From positions 1 through 35,368 of the IMG/VR virus record IMGVR_UViG_3300011126_000040: a stretch of DNA of 35,368 bases, one strand, 5' to 3'. This document shows positions 16,629 to 24,665 of the stretch, piece after piece (within the stretch, counting starts at the first letter, position 1; every line of letters begins with the position of its first letter). Below the pieces are notes generated by a model, which did not search any database, was not told the DNA's origin, and saw nothing but the letters and a program-made list of their open reading frames with translations. The translations under genes and the position numbers were made by a program. Source of the stretch: a virus.

Positions 16629-17020
16629 TGCGCTTTGAAGATTGGGACGTAAGGCTTTCGAACTATATCAACAAAGACCATTCATTCGACTGGCTGTCTC
16701 ATAATTGCGCGTTGTTTGCTGCTGGCGGGGTTGAATGCCAAACAGGGATTGACTTTGCCAAGGATTACAAAGGCCCGAAGACAAAGGCCGGGATGATCAA
16801 GCGCCTTAAGCGTGTCGCAGGCAATGTCGAAGACGCTGTAACCAAAGAGCTTGGGGAGCCGATCAATGTTAAGATGGCAAAGCGTGGCGATGTTGTTTCA
16901 TGTGAAACTGAGTTTGGTCTAGCACTTGGTCTTTGTGTTGGATCGAAGGCTGTGTTTTTAAATGAAGACGGGAAGGTATTCTTTCCGCTTAAGATTTGCA
17001 GAAAGGCTTGGAGGGTCTAA
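16628..17020 (+). CDS. NlpC/P60-like tail protein, DUF6950-type
   Basis: A 130-residue protein starting at ATG 16628. FDWLSHNCALFAAGGVECQTGIDFA gives a Cys in the position expected of NlpC/P60-like cysteine peptidases, and RGDVVSC begins a strand where the family's His is expected; the His itself is not obvious, so activity is uncertain. Homologues in this position are tail-tip peptidases that may open peptidoglycan on entry. One-base overlaps on both sides show tight co-translation. Confidence 0.75.
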   Translation: MRFEDWDVRLSNYINKDHSFDWLSHNCALFAAGGVECQTGIDFAKDYKGPKTKAGMIKRLKRVAGNVEDAVTKELGEPINVKMAKRGDVVSCETEFGLALGLCVGSKAVFLNEDGKVFFPLKICRKAWRV

Positions 17021-19839
17021 TGGCTCCAGTAGCAGCCGCCATAACGCTAGCTGTATTCGAAACCGGCATCGGGTTTGCCGCCGCTATCGCCATTGGTAAC
17101 GTGGTTGCCTATGGGGCATTGGCTATTGGTGCATCTGCTCTTTTGGGGGCACTTAGCAAAAAACCGAAACCAACTGCAAGCTTTTCACAAAGCCAACGTG
17201 ACAGGACTGTAACGGTTCGCGAGTCCATCAATCCGCGCCGGGTCATCTATGGCGAGGCACGGGTAGGCGGGACGTATTGTTTCATTCATACGACAGGATC
17301 AAGCAACGAATACATCCATCTTGTTATTGCGCTTGCAGGCCATCGGGTTAATCAAATCGGCACGATGTATTTTGATGGTGAAGAAGTTCCCATCGACGGG
17401 TCAGGGAATGCTACCGGGGAATATGCAGGATTTGCACGGGTTCTAAAGCGCCTTGGGACGGATGACCAAACAGCCTATCAAGAACTGATTGATGAAGCAC
17501 CGGACAAGTGGACAGAAGACCATCGTGGTCGCGGTGTTGCTCATGCATATGTGCGCTTGAAATATAGTCAGGACAAATTCCCTAACGGGGTGCCTGTGAT
17601 AACGTTCGAAGTACAGGGCAAGGATGACATCTTTGACCCGCGTGACAGTTCGACAGGCTACACAAGCAATGCTGCATTGTGCGTTGCGGATTACATCAGC
17701 AATCAGGTGTTCGGCCTTAAGTCATCCTATGGCACAGAGATACTTGAAGATGAATTAATTGCAGCAGCTAACATCTGCGATGAGCAAATCACTTTGTCAG
17801 CGGGCGGCACAGAAAACCGTTACGAGTGCAACGGCACGTTCGATATGGATTCAACGCCGTATGACATTCTAACAGGATTGTCTGGCGCGATGGCTGGCGT
17901 TGCGGTGGCGCAAGGGGACTTCTGGCAAATCCATGCAGGTGCATGGCGCACACCAGAGCTTACGCTTGATGAAGATGATTTCATCGGCACGATCACCACT
18001 CAAACACTGATTACGCGCAAAGAGAACTTTAACGGAGTTAAGGGTGTTTTCACGTCCCCGGACAATGATTGGCAAGCAACAGACTTTCCGGCTGTTCAGG
18101 TCGCGTCTTACGTCACAGCGGACAGCAACGAGGAAGTGTGGCGCGAGGTAAGCCTTGATTACACCACATCCGCAACGATGGCCCAACGTGTGGCTCGTAT
18201 TCTGCTCGAGGAGAACCGTCGGGCAATTACGGTAACGGTTCCTTGTAAAGCAGTCGCTTATCGGTTGGCACCATATGACACGGTTAAAATAAATCTATCG
18301 CGCTATGGATGGTCTGAGAAAACATTCATGGTCAAGAACCTTACACTAAGGCTTGAGGACACATGGGTCGTTGATCTTGAATTACGTGAGTTGGATGCAA
18401 ATGCTTATGCATGGACATCGGCGGATGAAGGCGACCCAATCCCGAACCCAACAACGAACTTGCCGGGCACGCAAACAGTATCAACGCCGGGTTTAACGCT
18501 TTCGGATGAAGTTGTGTTGCTTGGGTCTAGCCAACCATCGACAAACCTGATTGCCACGATCACACCAGCAACAGATGTTTTCGTTGTTGATTATGAGGTG
18601 CAATTCCGCAAAGCAAGCGAAACGGAATACAGCTTTGGCGGTCGTGGGTCAGACACAACGTATAGAATCCCGTCCGTTCAGGATGGTGTTTTGTATTATG
18701 TCCGCGCGCGATCTGTATCTGTTCTTGGTCGAAAATCTGATTGGATTGAAAAAACATATACGGTTATCGGGCAGCTTGCCGCGCCAAGCGATGTATCAAA
18801 CTTTAGTGTTTCGATAATTGACGACACGGCCTATCTAAGCTGGAACGCTGTTACTGATGTTGACCTGTCTCACTACACCATCAAATACACACCGTCCCTG
18901 TCTGGTGCGACGTGGGCAAGCTCGTCAACCCTTGTACAGCGCGTTGGCAAACCGGCAACCAGCATCACGGTCCCAGCGCTAAAGGGAACGTACCTTATTA
19001 AGGCTGTTGATTATGTTGGCATCCAAAGCGATAACGCTGCGCTGATCATAACGAACGTTGCAGGTCTAAAAGACTTCAATGCTGTAGAGGCTATCCAAGA
19101 AGACCCAACTTTCGCTGGTGAAAAGGTGCAAACGCTTGTTAATGCAGGCACGTTGCAGCTTGGTTATGATACAGACTTCTTTGGTCCTGATGACTTCTTT
19201 GGCCCTGGTGACTTCTTCTTGATGGAACGTGGTTTCTATTCGAGTGGAGAATACTATTTCGATGGAACAACTGATTTAGGTTCTGTTTACACAAGTCGTG
19301 TGACGGCATCAGTTTTGGTTGGCGCGAAGAATGATAACGCTGATTTCTTTGGTTCGGATGATTTCTTTGGGGTTGATGATTTCTTCTTAGCTGGGTCTGA
19401 AAATTGGGACAGTCAGTTGCAAATCAGGTTCACAGAAGACGACCCAAGCTCAAGCCCGGTTGAATGGTCTGATTGGTCTGACTTTGTTCTTGGTGATTAC
19501 ACAGCAAGAGCGTTCCAATTCCGCATTGTGTTAAGCGCAACAGAGTTTGGTGTAACGCCTGTGGTAAGTCAGTTGCGGGTTACAATTGATATGCCTGACA
19601 GGGTGGTCGCTGATGAGGACTTGACAGTAACCGTTAGCGGATTGTCTGTTGCGTTTACACCTGCATTCAGGGCGTTAAAGGGCTTGGCTATCAGCGGGCA
19701 AGGTTTGCAGACTGGCGACTATTATGTGATCACGAACAAAACGAATGAAGGCTTTGACGTGGCGTGGTATAATTCAAGTGACGTAGCAGTCGAAAGAACG
19801 ATGGATTACGTTGCTGCTGGATATGGGAAAATACAATGA
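17020..19839 (+). CDS. Tail tip / host specificity protein J-like
   Basis: A 939-residue tail hub. The N-terminus is hydrophobic (AITLAVFETGIGFAAAIAIG), followed by the conserved J-type region (RRVIYGEARVGGTYCFI, HLVIALAGHRVNQIGTMYFDGE) to about 480, then Fn3-like domains (about 500-690). Two acidic/aromatic blocks DFFGPDDFFGPGDFF (719-733) and DFFGSDDFFGVDDFF (775-789) each precede a jelly-roll-like segment. J-like proteins contact the host receptor. ATG 17020 is chosen because it overlaps the preceding stop and has GGAGGG upstream. Confidence 0.92.
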   Translation: MAPVAAAITLAVFETGIGFAAAIAIGNVVAYGALAIGASALLGALSKKPKPTASFSQSQRDRTVTVRESINPRRVIYGEARVGGTYCFIHTTGSSNEYIHLVIALAGHRVNQIGTMYFDGEEVPIDGSGNATGEYAGFARVLKRLGTDDQTAYQELIDEAPDKWTEDHRGRGVAHAYVRLKYSQDKFPNGVPVITFEVQGKDDIFDPRDSSTGYTSNAALCVADYISNQVFGLKSSYGTEILEDELIAAANICDEQITLSAGGTENRYECNGTFDMDSTPYDILTGLSGAMAGVAVAQGDFWQIHAGAWRTPELTLDEDDFIGTITTQTLITRKENFNGVKGVFTSPDNDWQATDFPAVQVASYVTADSNEEVWREVSLDYTTSATMAQRVARILLEENRRAITVTVPCKAVAYRLAPYDTVKINLSRYGWSEKTFMVKNLTLRLEDTWVVDLELRELDANAYAWTSADEGDPIPNPTTNLPGTQTVSTPGLTLSDEVVLLGSSQPSTNLIATITPATDVFVVDYEVQFRKASETEYSFGGRGSDTTYRIPSVQDGVLYYVRARSVSVLGRKSDWIEKTYTVIGQLAAPSDVSNFSVSIIDDTAYLSWNAVTDVDLSHYTIKYTPSLSGATWASSSTLVQRVGKPATSITVPALKGTYLIKAVDYVGIQSDNAALIITNVAGLKDFNAVEAIQEDPTFAGEKVQTLVNAGTLQLGYDTDFFGPDDFFGPGDFFLMERGFYSSGEYYFDGTTDLGSVYTSRVTASVLVGAKNDNADFFGSDDFFGVDDFFLAGSENWDSQLQIRFTEDDPSSSPVEWSDWSDFVLGDYTARAFQFRIVLSATEFGVTPVVSQLRVTIDMPDRVVADEDLTVTVSGLSVAFTPAFRALKGLAISGQGLQTGDYYVITNKTNEGFDVAWYNSSDVAVERTMDYVAAGYGKIQ

Positions 19840-21212
19840 GCCAACCAACAACTTTTAATATTCCAGAAGTCGGGCCGGAAAGCCCGGTCAGTATGGCAAG
19901 CTTTATCAATGATGCACTTGATGCGCTCAAGTCTGGCCACATTGGGTCAACCCGTCCTAGCTATGCGGAAAAGGGCACCATCTGGTTGCAAGAAACGTCA
20001 AGCCCATCAGAGATCACAGCGTATCTTTATGACGGCGTTGATGATATCGAGATTGGGACGTTTGATGTAAGCGGCAATACGTTTACGCCTGCCGGATCAG
20101 GTAATGCGTATGCGCTTAACCTTGCGTCTCAGGCTCAAGCCGAGGCTGGCACAAGCAACACTGTACTTATGACGCCGCTTAGGGTGGCAGAGGCTATCTC
20201 CGCTCTTTCGACAAGTAGCGTTGATCAGGTTGCCCGTGATGGCGTAGCCACTAACGCAATTATGCTTGCCATATCAAATGACCTTACGTCATTGGGGTTG
20301 ACTGGCAGTGTTGGTAATAGGTTCCTTATAGATGATTTCAGGTCTGATAGTTTAGCAACGAAGACCGGCGCAACCTATGATTCAACAAATGACTGGTACA
20401 GCAATGTAACGTCAACAGACGATGGGACAGCGGGTGAGACACAGACTAACACCGCTGAGTTAAATTCAGGAGTCGGTGATCACGGTGGCATGCAGTTTAC
20501 TGCTGCTGCTTCTGGTTCTGTAGTCGAGGCTACTTTCCAGATACAAACGGTCACTACGCCCGGTAATTATCACGTTGAGATATGGTCCAACAGCGTGAAC
20601 AATCCTTCTGCACAAGTAGGATCAGATAGTTCTAGCGTTAACATCACGACATCAGGCGTTAAAACGTTTACGTGGGCTACTGGTCCGTCTTTAACATCGT
20701 CTACCGTATATTGGGCTGTTTTGGTTCCTGAGGGTGCCTCTAACGTGACTGCTTCAATGTGCGCGGCTGTGTCTGGTTTTAAATCTTGCAGGGCTAATGT
20801 TATCACCTCGCTGAATGCTACAAGCGAAATAAATGCGTCACTGGATTTTATTTTTGGGGTTTCTATTTCGACTGGGGCAGGTCTTGCCACGCTTGCGCCA
20901 ATAGCTTCTACGATTACAACAGGCGCTCAAGATTTACTTGGTTACTTTGCGTATGACCCAGTTGATTCTGTTACGCTTGGCACGGACATAACCGTAGAAG
21001 CATCTATTGATGGCGGGTCTACTTATTCGACGTCTTCACTTACAAGCGTGGGGGCCGTTGGGGCGACTGGTGAATTGTTATTTAGGTCACAATCAGACGT
21101 ATCAGGTCAATCTGGTACATCGTTGATATATCGCCTTAAGCTTGACGCGGCGTCGGCGGGTAAGGAAATAAGATATACAAATTGCGTTGGTTTAATCCCT
21201 CTTTACACTTGA
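19836..21212 (+). CDS. Tail fibre / receptor-binding protein
   Basis: A 458-residue fibre. TRPSYAEKGTIWLQE is followed by EITAYLYDGVDDIEIG, then NLASQAQAEAGTSNTVLMTPLRVAEA, the classic phage fibre motif. The middle (about 215-310: FTAAASGSVVEATFQIQTVT, GNYHVEIWSNS, KTFTWATGPSLTSSTVYWAVLVP) resembles a choice-of-anchor-type adhesion domain. The C-terminus is beta-rich. It overlaps the J-like gene by 4 bases and likely sets host range with it. Confidence 0.85.
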   Translation: MSQPTTFNIPEVGPESPVSMASFINDALDALKSGHIGSTRPSYAEKGTIWLQETSSPSEITAYLYDGVDDIEIGTFDVSGNTFTPAGSGNAYALNLASQAQAEAGTSNTVLMTPLRVAEAISALSTSSVDQVARDGVATNAIMLAISNDLTSLGLTGSVGNRFLIDDFRSDSLATKTGATYDSTNDWYSNVTSTDDGTAGETQTNTAELNSGVGDHGGMQFTAAASGSVVEATFQIQTVTTPGNYHVEIWSNSVNNPSAQVGSDSSSVNITTSGVKTFTWATGPSLTSSTVYWAVLVPEGASNVTASMCAAVSGFKSCRANVITSLNATSEINASLDFIFGVSISTGAGLATLAPIASTITTGAQDLLGYFAYDPVDSVTLGTDITVEASIDGGSTYSTSSLTSVGAVGATGELLFRSQSDVSGQSGTSLIYRLKLDAASAGKEIRYTNCVGLIPLYT

Positions 21213-21221
21213 GGTTAATAA

Positions 21222-21404
21222 ATGAGTACCAGCAGAGCATGGCGTAGGCGCGAAGCCTATAATAAAGAAGCATCGGTTGGCGATCAGCTTGACGCGATCT
21301 GGAAGTTCATCAACCAGCAGCGTCTTATCGGCGTCGACTTGCCACAAGAAACTGATGATATGCTGAACAAGATTTTGGCGGTCAAGAAGAAGATAAAAAA
21401 GTGA
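21222..21404 (+). CDS. Small protein, unknown
   Basis: A 60-residue charged helical protein (RAWRRREAYNKEASVGDQLDAIWKFINQQ). It is a type often seen between fibre and lysis genes in such phages. It overlaps the next gene by 4 bases. Confidence 0.75.
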   Translation: MSTSRAWRRREAYNKEASVGDQLDAIWKFINQQRLIGVDLPQETDDMLNKILAVKKKIKK

Positions 21405-21826
21405 ATTACGCTTATCTCCACAGGGTAGAAACAGGCGATCAAGGAACGTTTGGGCGCATTATCTTCGGGGATTATGAGTTATTCACTGGCGAGCAACCGT
21501 GGCTTAATAACCTGCCTAACCAATCTTGCATACCAGCCGGGCTATACAAAGTTACATGGACATATAGCCCGGCATTCAAGCGGATGATGTATCTTGTAAA
21601 CAACGTTAAAGGCCGCTCTGGAATACGCATACACCCGGCAAACCTAATGGGTGATCGGGCGAGAGGATTTAAATCACACCTTTACGGGTGCATCGCACTT
21701 GGTGAAAAGCGTGGTTATCTTGGCGGGCAAAAGGCTGTTTTAGTTTCGCGTCCGGCTGTGACAAAGCTTGAAAATTGGGCTGGTGGTGAATCGTTTGAAC
21801 TGGAGATCATAAATGGATTTGGTTGA
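21401..21826 (+). CDS. DUF5675 protein, possible lysis enzyme
   Basis: A 141-residue protein starting at GTG 21401. FTGEQPWLNNLPNQSCIPAGLYKV and SGIRIHPANLMGDRARGF, then LYGCIALGEKRG, are the DUF5675 pattern. The H-x-N then GCI arrangement resembles the catalytic His/Cys part of YkuD L,D-transpeptidases. It is the only candidate murein-active enzyme near the membrane proteins. Role in lysis is inference. Confidence 0.75.
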   Translation: MNYAYLHRVETGDQGTFGRIIFGDYELFTGEQPWLNNLPNQSCIPAGLYKVTWTYSPAFKRMMYLVNNVKGRSGIRIHPANLMGDRARGFKSHLYGCIALGEKRGYLGGQKAVLVSRPAVTKLENWAGGESFELEIINGFG

Positions 21827-22409
21827 TATCCTTAGCGTGTTTGCGTCTGGTGGCATCAGTACAATCCTTGGAGGCGTAACCGGGCTTGTTGGAACGTGGT
21901 TAACCAAGCGGTACGAGTTCAAACAGCGTGATCAAGAGCTTGAAGGCATAAAAATTAAGTACTCTCACGAACTGAACATGAAACAGGCAGATGCCGAGAT
22001 CATGCGACAGGAGTGGGAGGGCCGCGAGAAGGTCGCCATTGTTGAGGGCGAAACCGCAGAATCGGTTGCCGATGCACAAGCATTCAACCAGTCCATGAAG
22101 ACAGACCCGCAAAGCTATTCCTCCAAAACAAAGCGCAGTTGGGTAATCGAATTTCTGCTTGGAATTCTTGACTTTGTGCGCGGCATGATCAGGCCGGGCC
22201 TAACGATATATCTGATGGGTGTTAATACTGTGATCTTCTTTACATTCTATGGAATGTATCAAGAGTACGGAATGACTGTATCACCAGAACAGGTGTTTGA
22301 TATACTGTTGATAATGGTCAATTCTTTCTTGTATCTGAACATGACGGCGGCATCGTGGTGGTACGGAACGCGCAATAAACAAGTACCACCTCAATTACCA
22401 AAACCTTGA
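21813..22409 (+). CDS. Membrane protein, holin-like
   Basis: A 198-residue protein. One N-terminal membrane segment (ILSVFASGGISTILGGVTGLVG, about 6-27), a charged coiled-coil middle (35-100), and two C-terminal segments: GLTIYLMGVNTVIFFTFYGMY (about 130-150) and VFDILLIMVNSFLYLNMTAASWW (about 161-183). The MIRPGLTIYLMG part resembles 3-TM holin-like phage proteins. It overlaps the DUF5675 gene by 14 bases. Holin or other envelope role is inferred. Confidence 0.65.
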   Translation: MDLVDILSVFASGGISTILGGVTGLVGTWLTKRYEFKQRDQELEGIKIKYSHELNMKQADAEIMRQEWEGREKVAIVEGETAESVADAQAFNQSMKTDPQSYSSKTKRSWVIEFLLGILDFVRGMIRPGLTIYLMGVNTVIFFTFYGMYQEYGMTVSPEQVFDILLIMVNSFLYLNMTAASWWYGTRNKQVPPQLPKP

Positions 22410-22443
22410 CTTTGTTGCACCCCTAAAGTATAGCAGCTATACT
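22406..22443 (+). promoter_or_regulatory. Promoter with a 17-bp operator-like palindrome
   Basis: TTGACT (22406-22411), 17-base spacer, TATAGC (22429-22434). The -10 box lies inside the perfect palindrome AGTATAGC-A-GCTATACT (22427-22443), so a repressor bound there would block it. A second pair, TTGCAC/TATACT with a 17-base spacer, overlaps. GCTATACT occurs again at 22487-22494. Confidence 0.5.
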
Positions 22444-22447
22444 ATAG

Positions 22448-22469
22448 AATAGTGCATAAACGCACATAT
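22448..22469 (+). repeat. Dyad element, copy A
   Basis: One of three 22-bp copies sharing AATAGTG, central TAA and CACATAT. Its core GTGC...GCAC is centred 42.5 bp before the start expected for the -10 box TATACT at 22489, which lacks a good -35. This is the normal place for a class II activator. Confidence 0.75.
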
Positions 22470-22526
22470 AGTATTTGTTGTTTAACGCTATACTCTTAGG
22501 TGTTATTGTAACATCAGGACAAGGTA

Positions 22527-22865
22527 ATGATGGAAGTTATAATGGCATCTGAAAATGTCGCGCAAGAGATCAAAGCAATTCACAGTCGAATGGATCGTAT
22601 CGACGATGTTGTCGAGAAAATCTCAGAAGCCATCCACCAGATTTCCGTCGTGATTGAGCGCCAGAACCATTCAGAGCGTGCGCTTGCAGAGCTCAAAGCT
22701 GATATGAAGCGCGGCTTTGATAAGGTAGAAGACAAAATCAGCAAGCAGGATGAGAAGATCGAAAAGAGCAACGCCAAAATACTTTATTGGTCAGGCGGTC
22801 TTGCCACACTCGTTTTCGTGATCGGAATGGTTGTTGCTGTTATTCGTCCTTTGATCGGCGCATAA
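22527..22865 (+). CDS. Coiled-coil membrane protein, XhlA/holin-like
   Basis: A 112-residue protein with a long N-terminal coiled coil (IKAIHSRMDRIDDVVEKISEAI, EKISKQDEKIEKS) and one C-terminal membrane segment (ILYWSGGLATLVFVIGMVVAVI, about 86-107), the XhlA-type layout, likely involved in lysis or membrane function. AGGAC lies 7 bases before the ATG at 22527; ATG 22542 is an alternative. Its 3' end overlaps the leftward luxR-type gene by 26 bases. Dyad element A lies upstream. Confidence 0.75.
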   Translation: MMEVIMASENVAQEIKAIHSRMDRIDDVVEKISEAIHQISVVIERQNHSERALAELKADMKRGFDKVEDKISKQDEKIEKSNAKILYWSGGLATLVFVIGMVVAVIRPLIGA

Positions 22866-23148
22866 CCCGAACGATACGCGCCGGACGCGGTGGTCGCCGT
22901 GCTTCATCCAAATTCCCATGCATAGATACATAGCCAATCACACAAATCAAACCAGCCTTTGCCAGCTTGTAAACAGCTTCTATTGTTGTTGAGGCCCGAA
23001 GTTTGCAGCGCACTGTCGAAATGGTTTTATCAATGGCTGATCGTGAAATGCCAAGATCGAAAGCAGCCTGATCGTATGACCGGCCATGCGCAATCTTTTC
23101 AATAGCTGCCAACTGTTTTTTTGTGAATTGTGGCTTGACCTTATCCAT
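22840..23148 (-). CDS. LuxR-type HTH regulator (solo DNA-binding domain)
   Basis: A 102-residue protein. HGRSYDQAAFDLGISRSAIDKTISTVRCKL-like helix-turn-helix at about 20-50, then STTIEAVYKLAKAGLI, the closing helices of GerE/LuxR DNA-binding domains. There is no signal-binding or receiver domain: the protein is only the C-terminal half plus a basic tail (RRPPRPARIVRVMRR). It ends a leftward operon and overlaps the rightward membrane gene tail to tail. It could activate the three dyad elements; that link is inferred. Confidence 0.85.
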   Translation of the reverse strand: MDKVKPQFTKKQLAAIEKIAHGRSYDQAAFDLGISRSAIDKTISTVRCKLRASTTIEAVYKLAKAGLICVIGYVSMHGNLDEARRPPRPARIVRVMRRSKDE

Positions 23149-23191
23149 CAGAATGTTACTTTCAACTTGTTCACATCACTCACCGCTTCTG

Positions 23192-23230
23192 AACCCCCGT
23201 TACTTGTCTCTCCCTCGTAACGGGGGTTTT
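23192..23230 (+). terminator. Rightward terminator beyond the luxR-type gene
   Basis: AACCCCCGTTAC and GTAACGGGGGTT form a perfect 12-bp stem with a 13-base loop, followed by TT (23229-23230) and a T-rich tail. The T run is on the + strand, so it stops transcription coming from the membrane protein gene after it has crossed the leftward luxR-type gene antisense. Confidence 0.75.
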
Positions 23231-23233
23231 CTG

Positions 23234-23326
23234 TTACCATACCAGCATACAGACGAACGCTACACAGCACATAAACATTGCCAGCAGTACCGATGTCATA
23301 AAACCGTGTAAAATGTTGCGGATCAT
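23234..23326 (-). CDS. 30-residue single-membrane-segment protein
   Basis: A small frame found through its ATGA overlap with the upstream leftward gene. MIRNILHG is followed by a membrane segment FMTSVLLAMFMCCVAFVCMLVW. GGAG lies 6-12 bases before the ATG. It has the layout of phage micro membrane proteins. Function unknown. Confidence 0.55.
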   Translation of the reverse strand: MIRNILHGFMTSVLLAMFMCCVAFVCMLVW

Positions 23327-23541
23327 ACTCCGAACTCCCTCTTGATCACCTTGCGTTGATATTCTCTCATTCTGCTATTGTTTGTTATTTCTTCTTTCCA
23401 TTCTCTAATCTTCCACACGCGATCAAGAAGAACATGATATTTGGGGTAGCCACGGATGCTGTTGCATATAGACACATATTTCCCATCCTTGCCGTAAGGG
23501 TACGGGTCTATCTCTCTGTTTTGCTCCTCACTCCATTCCAT
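23323..23541 (-). CDS. Small protein, unknown
   Basis: A 72-residue basic protein (IDPYPYGKDGKYVSICNSIRGYPKYHVLLDRVWKIREW). Start ATG 23541 overlaps the preceding stop (TGATG); a GTG one codon earlier is possible. Rich in Lys, Arg and Tyr. No family recognised. Confidence 0.7.
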   Translation of the reverse strand: MEWSEEQNREIDPYPYGKDGKYVSICNSIRGYPKYHVLLDRVWKIREWKEEITNNSRMREYQRKVIKREFGV

Positions 23542-23792
23542 CACAACACCCTCTTAAACAATTCATGGTCCGTATCAACAGCACTAGCATCACCAACAAT
23601 GCCTGCATCAATCTCTGTGATCAGTGCCTTCATGGTTGCAGCCCGCATACGTAGGATCTCATCGCCGATCTGTTGAGTGTCACGCATGAGGCAAGCCCGG
23701 CGCACACGCCCCAACTGTTGACCGCGCACCTCTTGATCATCACGGACGGCAAGAAACCTGCCACATGGTTGCTTGAAAACGTTCAAATCCAT
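23541..23792 (-). CDS. Small helical protein, unknown
   Basis: An 83-residue protein (DDQEVRGQQLGRVRRACLMRDTQQIGDEILRMRAATMKALITEIDAG), probably all-helical. GGAGGA lies directly before the ATG, which is too close; a TTG two codons in may be the true start. It overlaps neighbours by 10 and 1 bases. No family recognised. Confidence 0.65.
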   Translation of the reverse strand: MDLNVFKQPCGRFLAVRDDQEVRGQQLGRVRRACLMRDTQQIGDEILRMRAATMKALITEIDAGIVGDASAVDTDHELFKRVL

Positions 23793-23977
23793 TCCTCCAG
23801 TTTCGGCCCCTCTGAATAGTTCACCAGATGCCCGTTAAGGTCATACGTCCAGAACCCGTGTGGTTGCGTCTCTGTCTCTGCGAAGGCGACCAGCACGGTA
23901 TCGTCTGAACGTTTTAACACCATTCCATACCGAGCTTGACCCTCATGTATGGCGGTTACTGTTGTTCCGGGTTTCAT
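23783..23977 (-). CDS. Small beta-barrel-like protein, unknown
   Basis: A 64-residue protein (GTTVTAIHEGQARYGMVLKRSDDTVLVAFAETETQPHGFWTYDLNGHLV). Its alternating strands resemble a small SH3-like fold. It overlaps the neighbours by 4 and 10 bases. Function unknown. Confidence 0.65.
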   Translation of the reverse strand: MKPGTTVTAIHEGQARYGMVLKRSDDTVLVAFAETETQPHGFWTYDLNGHLVNYSEGPKLEEWI

Positions 23978-24249
23978 TTACCTTGCTCCGCAGCTTGGAT
24001 CATTGCGCAGTAAATATCGTTGTAATGAACATTTTTACGGTATGTGCAATGATCTTCCATCATTACATCATACCCGGCGTTTTCCATATCACTCGTCGGT
24101 TCTTTCATCGCAGCTATGACGGCTTCTGCGTGTGGTATGTAGTTTTCCCACGCATTATAAGTGCAATCTTGGTCTACACTTCCGGGCCACTCAGGGTTAA
24201 TTCCATCTGCCTTGCATATCTCAATGGCAATCTTTTCTTTCATATTCAT
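23974..24249 (-). CDS. Small protein, unknown
   Basis: A 91-residue acidic protein (EICKADGINPEWPGSVDQDCTYNAWENYIPHAEAVIAAMKE). The type is common in phage early regions. ATG 24249 overlaps the previous stop as TGATG, with CAGGAG 8 bases upstream. No function is known. Confidence 0.7.
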   Translation of the reverse strand: MNMKEKIAIEICKADGINPEWPGSVDQDCTYNAWENYIPHAEAVIAAMKEPTSDMENAGYDVMMEDHCTYRKNVHYNDIYCAMIQAAEQGK

Positions 24250-24665
24250 CACATAAACTCCTGTACATGCTGTTCAAGTTCACGGCTATCAATGCCCGGC
24301 AAAATATCACGGCACACAACATTAATCGCTCGTTTGTAAAAGTCGTTGAATGCTACCTGATCCATTGATCCGAAGTTGATGGACTTTGGCAGCATGACTT
24401 CGCCTTGCTTGGTTCTGACAACATCACAGTGCCCGACTCGGATACTGATCAATTGCTTTACGATCCTTTCAGGCTGATCAATCTGATCCCCGATCACCCG
24501 GCACAATGCCCAAAACTTACGATGGTGACGGATGTTTCGCGGCTTGCTAATCGAACATTTAACGATTTCATCAATGTCAAGCTGTTCAACCTCTTGCTTG
24601 TCAGATGGGTTCACTGGTGCAAGCAACCGTCCCGCCGTGCGTTTAAGATAGATGTTACGAGGCAT
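24249..24665 (-). CDS. DUF1367 family protein
   Basis: A 138-residue phage protein. YLKRTAGRLLAPVNPSD, then ISKPRNIRHHRKFWALC and LPKSINFGSMDQVAFNDFYKRAINVV, the family's ordered motifs. The start at ATG 24665 is chosen because homology begins there; a longer frame has no ribosome site. DUF1367 sits among recombination genes in many phages; function unknown. It overlaps the neighbour by 11 bases. Confidence 0.85.
   Translation of the reverse strand: MPRNIYLKRTAGRLLAPVNPSDKQEVEQLDIDEIVKCSISKPRNIRHHRKFWALCRVIGDQIDQPERIVKQLISIRVGHCDVVRTKQGEVMLPKSINFGSMDQVAFNDFYKRAINVVCRDILPGIDSRELEQHVQEFM

Noticed and set aside
22448-22469. Element copies as attachment sites or phage RNA polymerase promoters
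   Set aside because: No integrase or single-subunit RNA polymerase gene is visible, and -10-like boxes follow each copy, which fits activator sites better.
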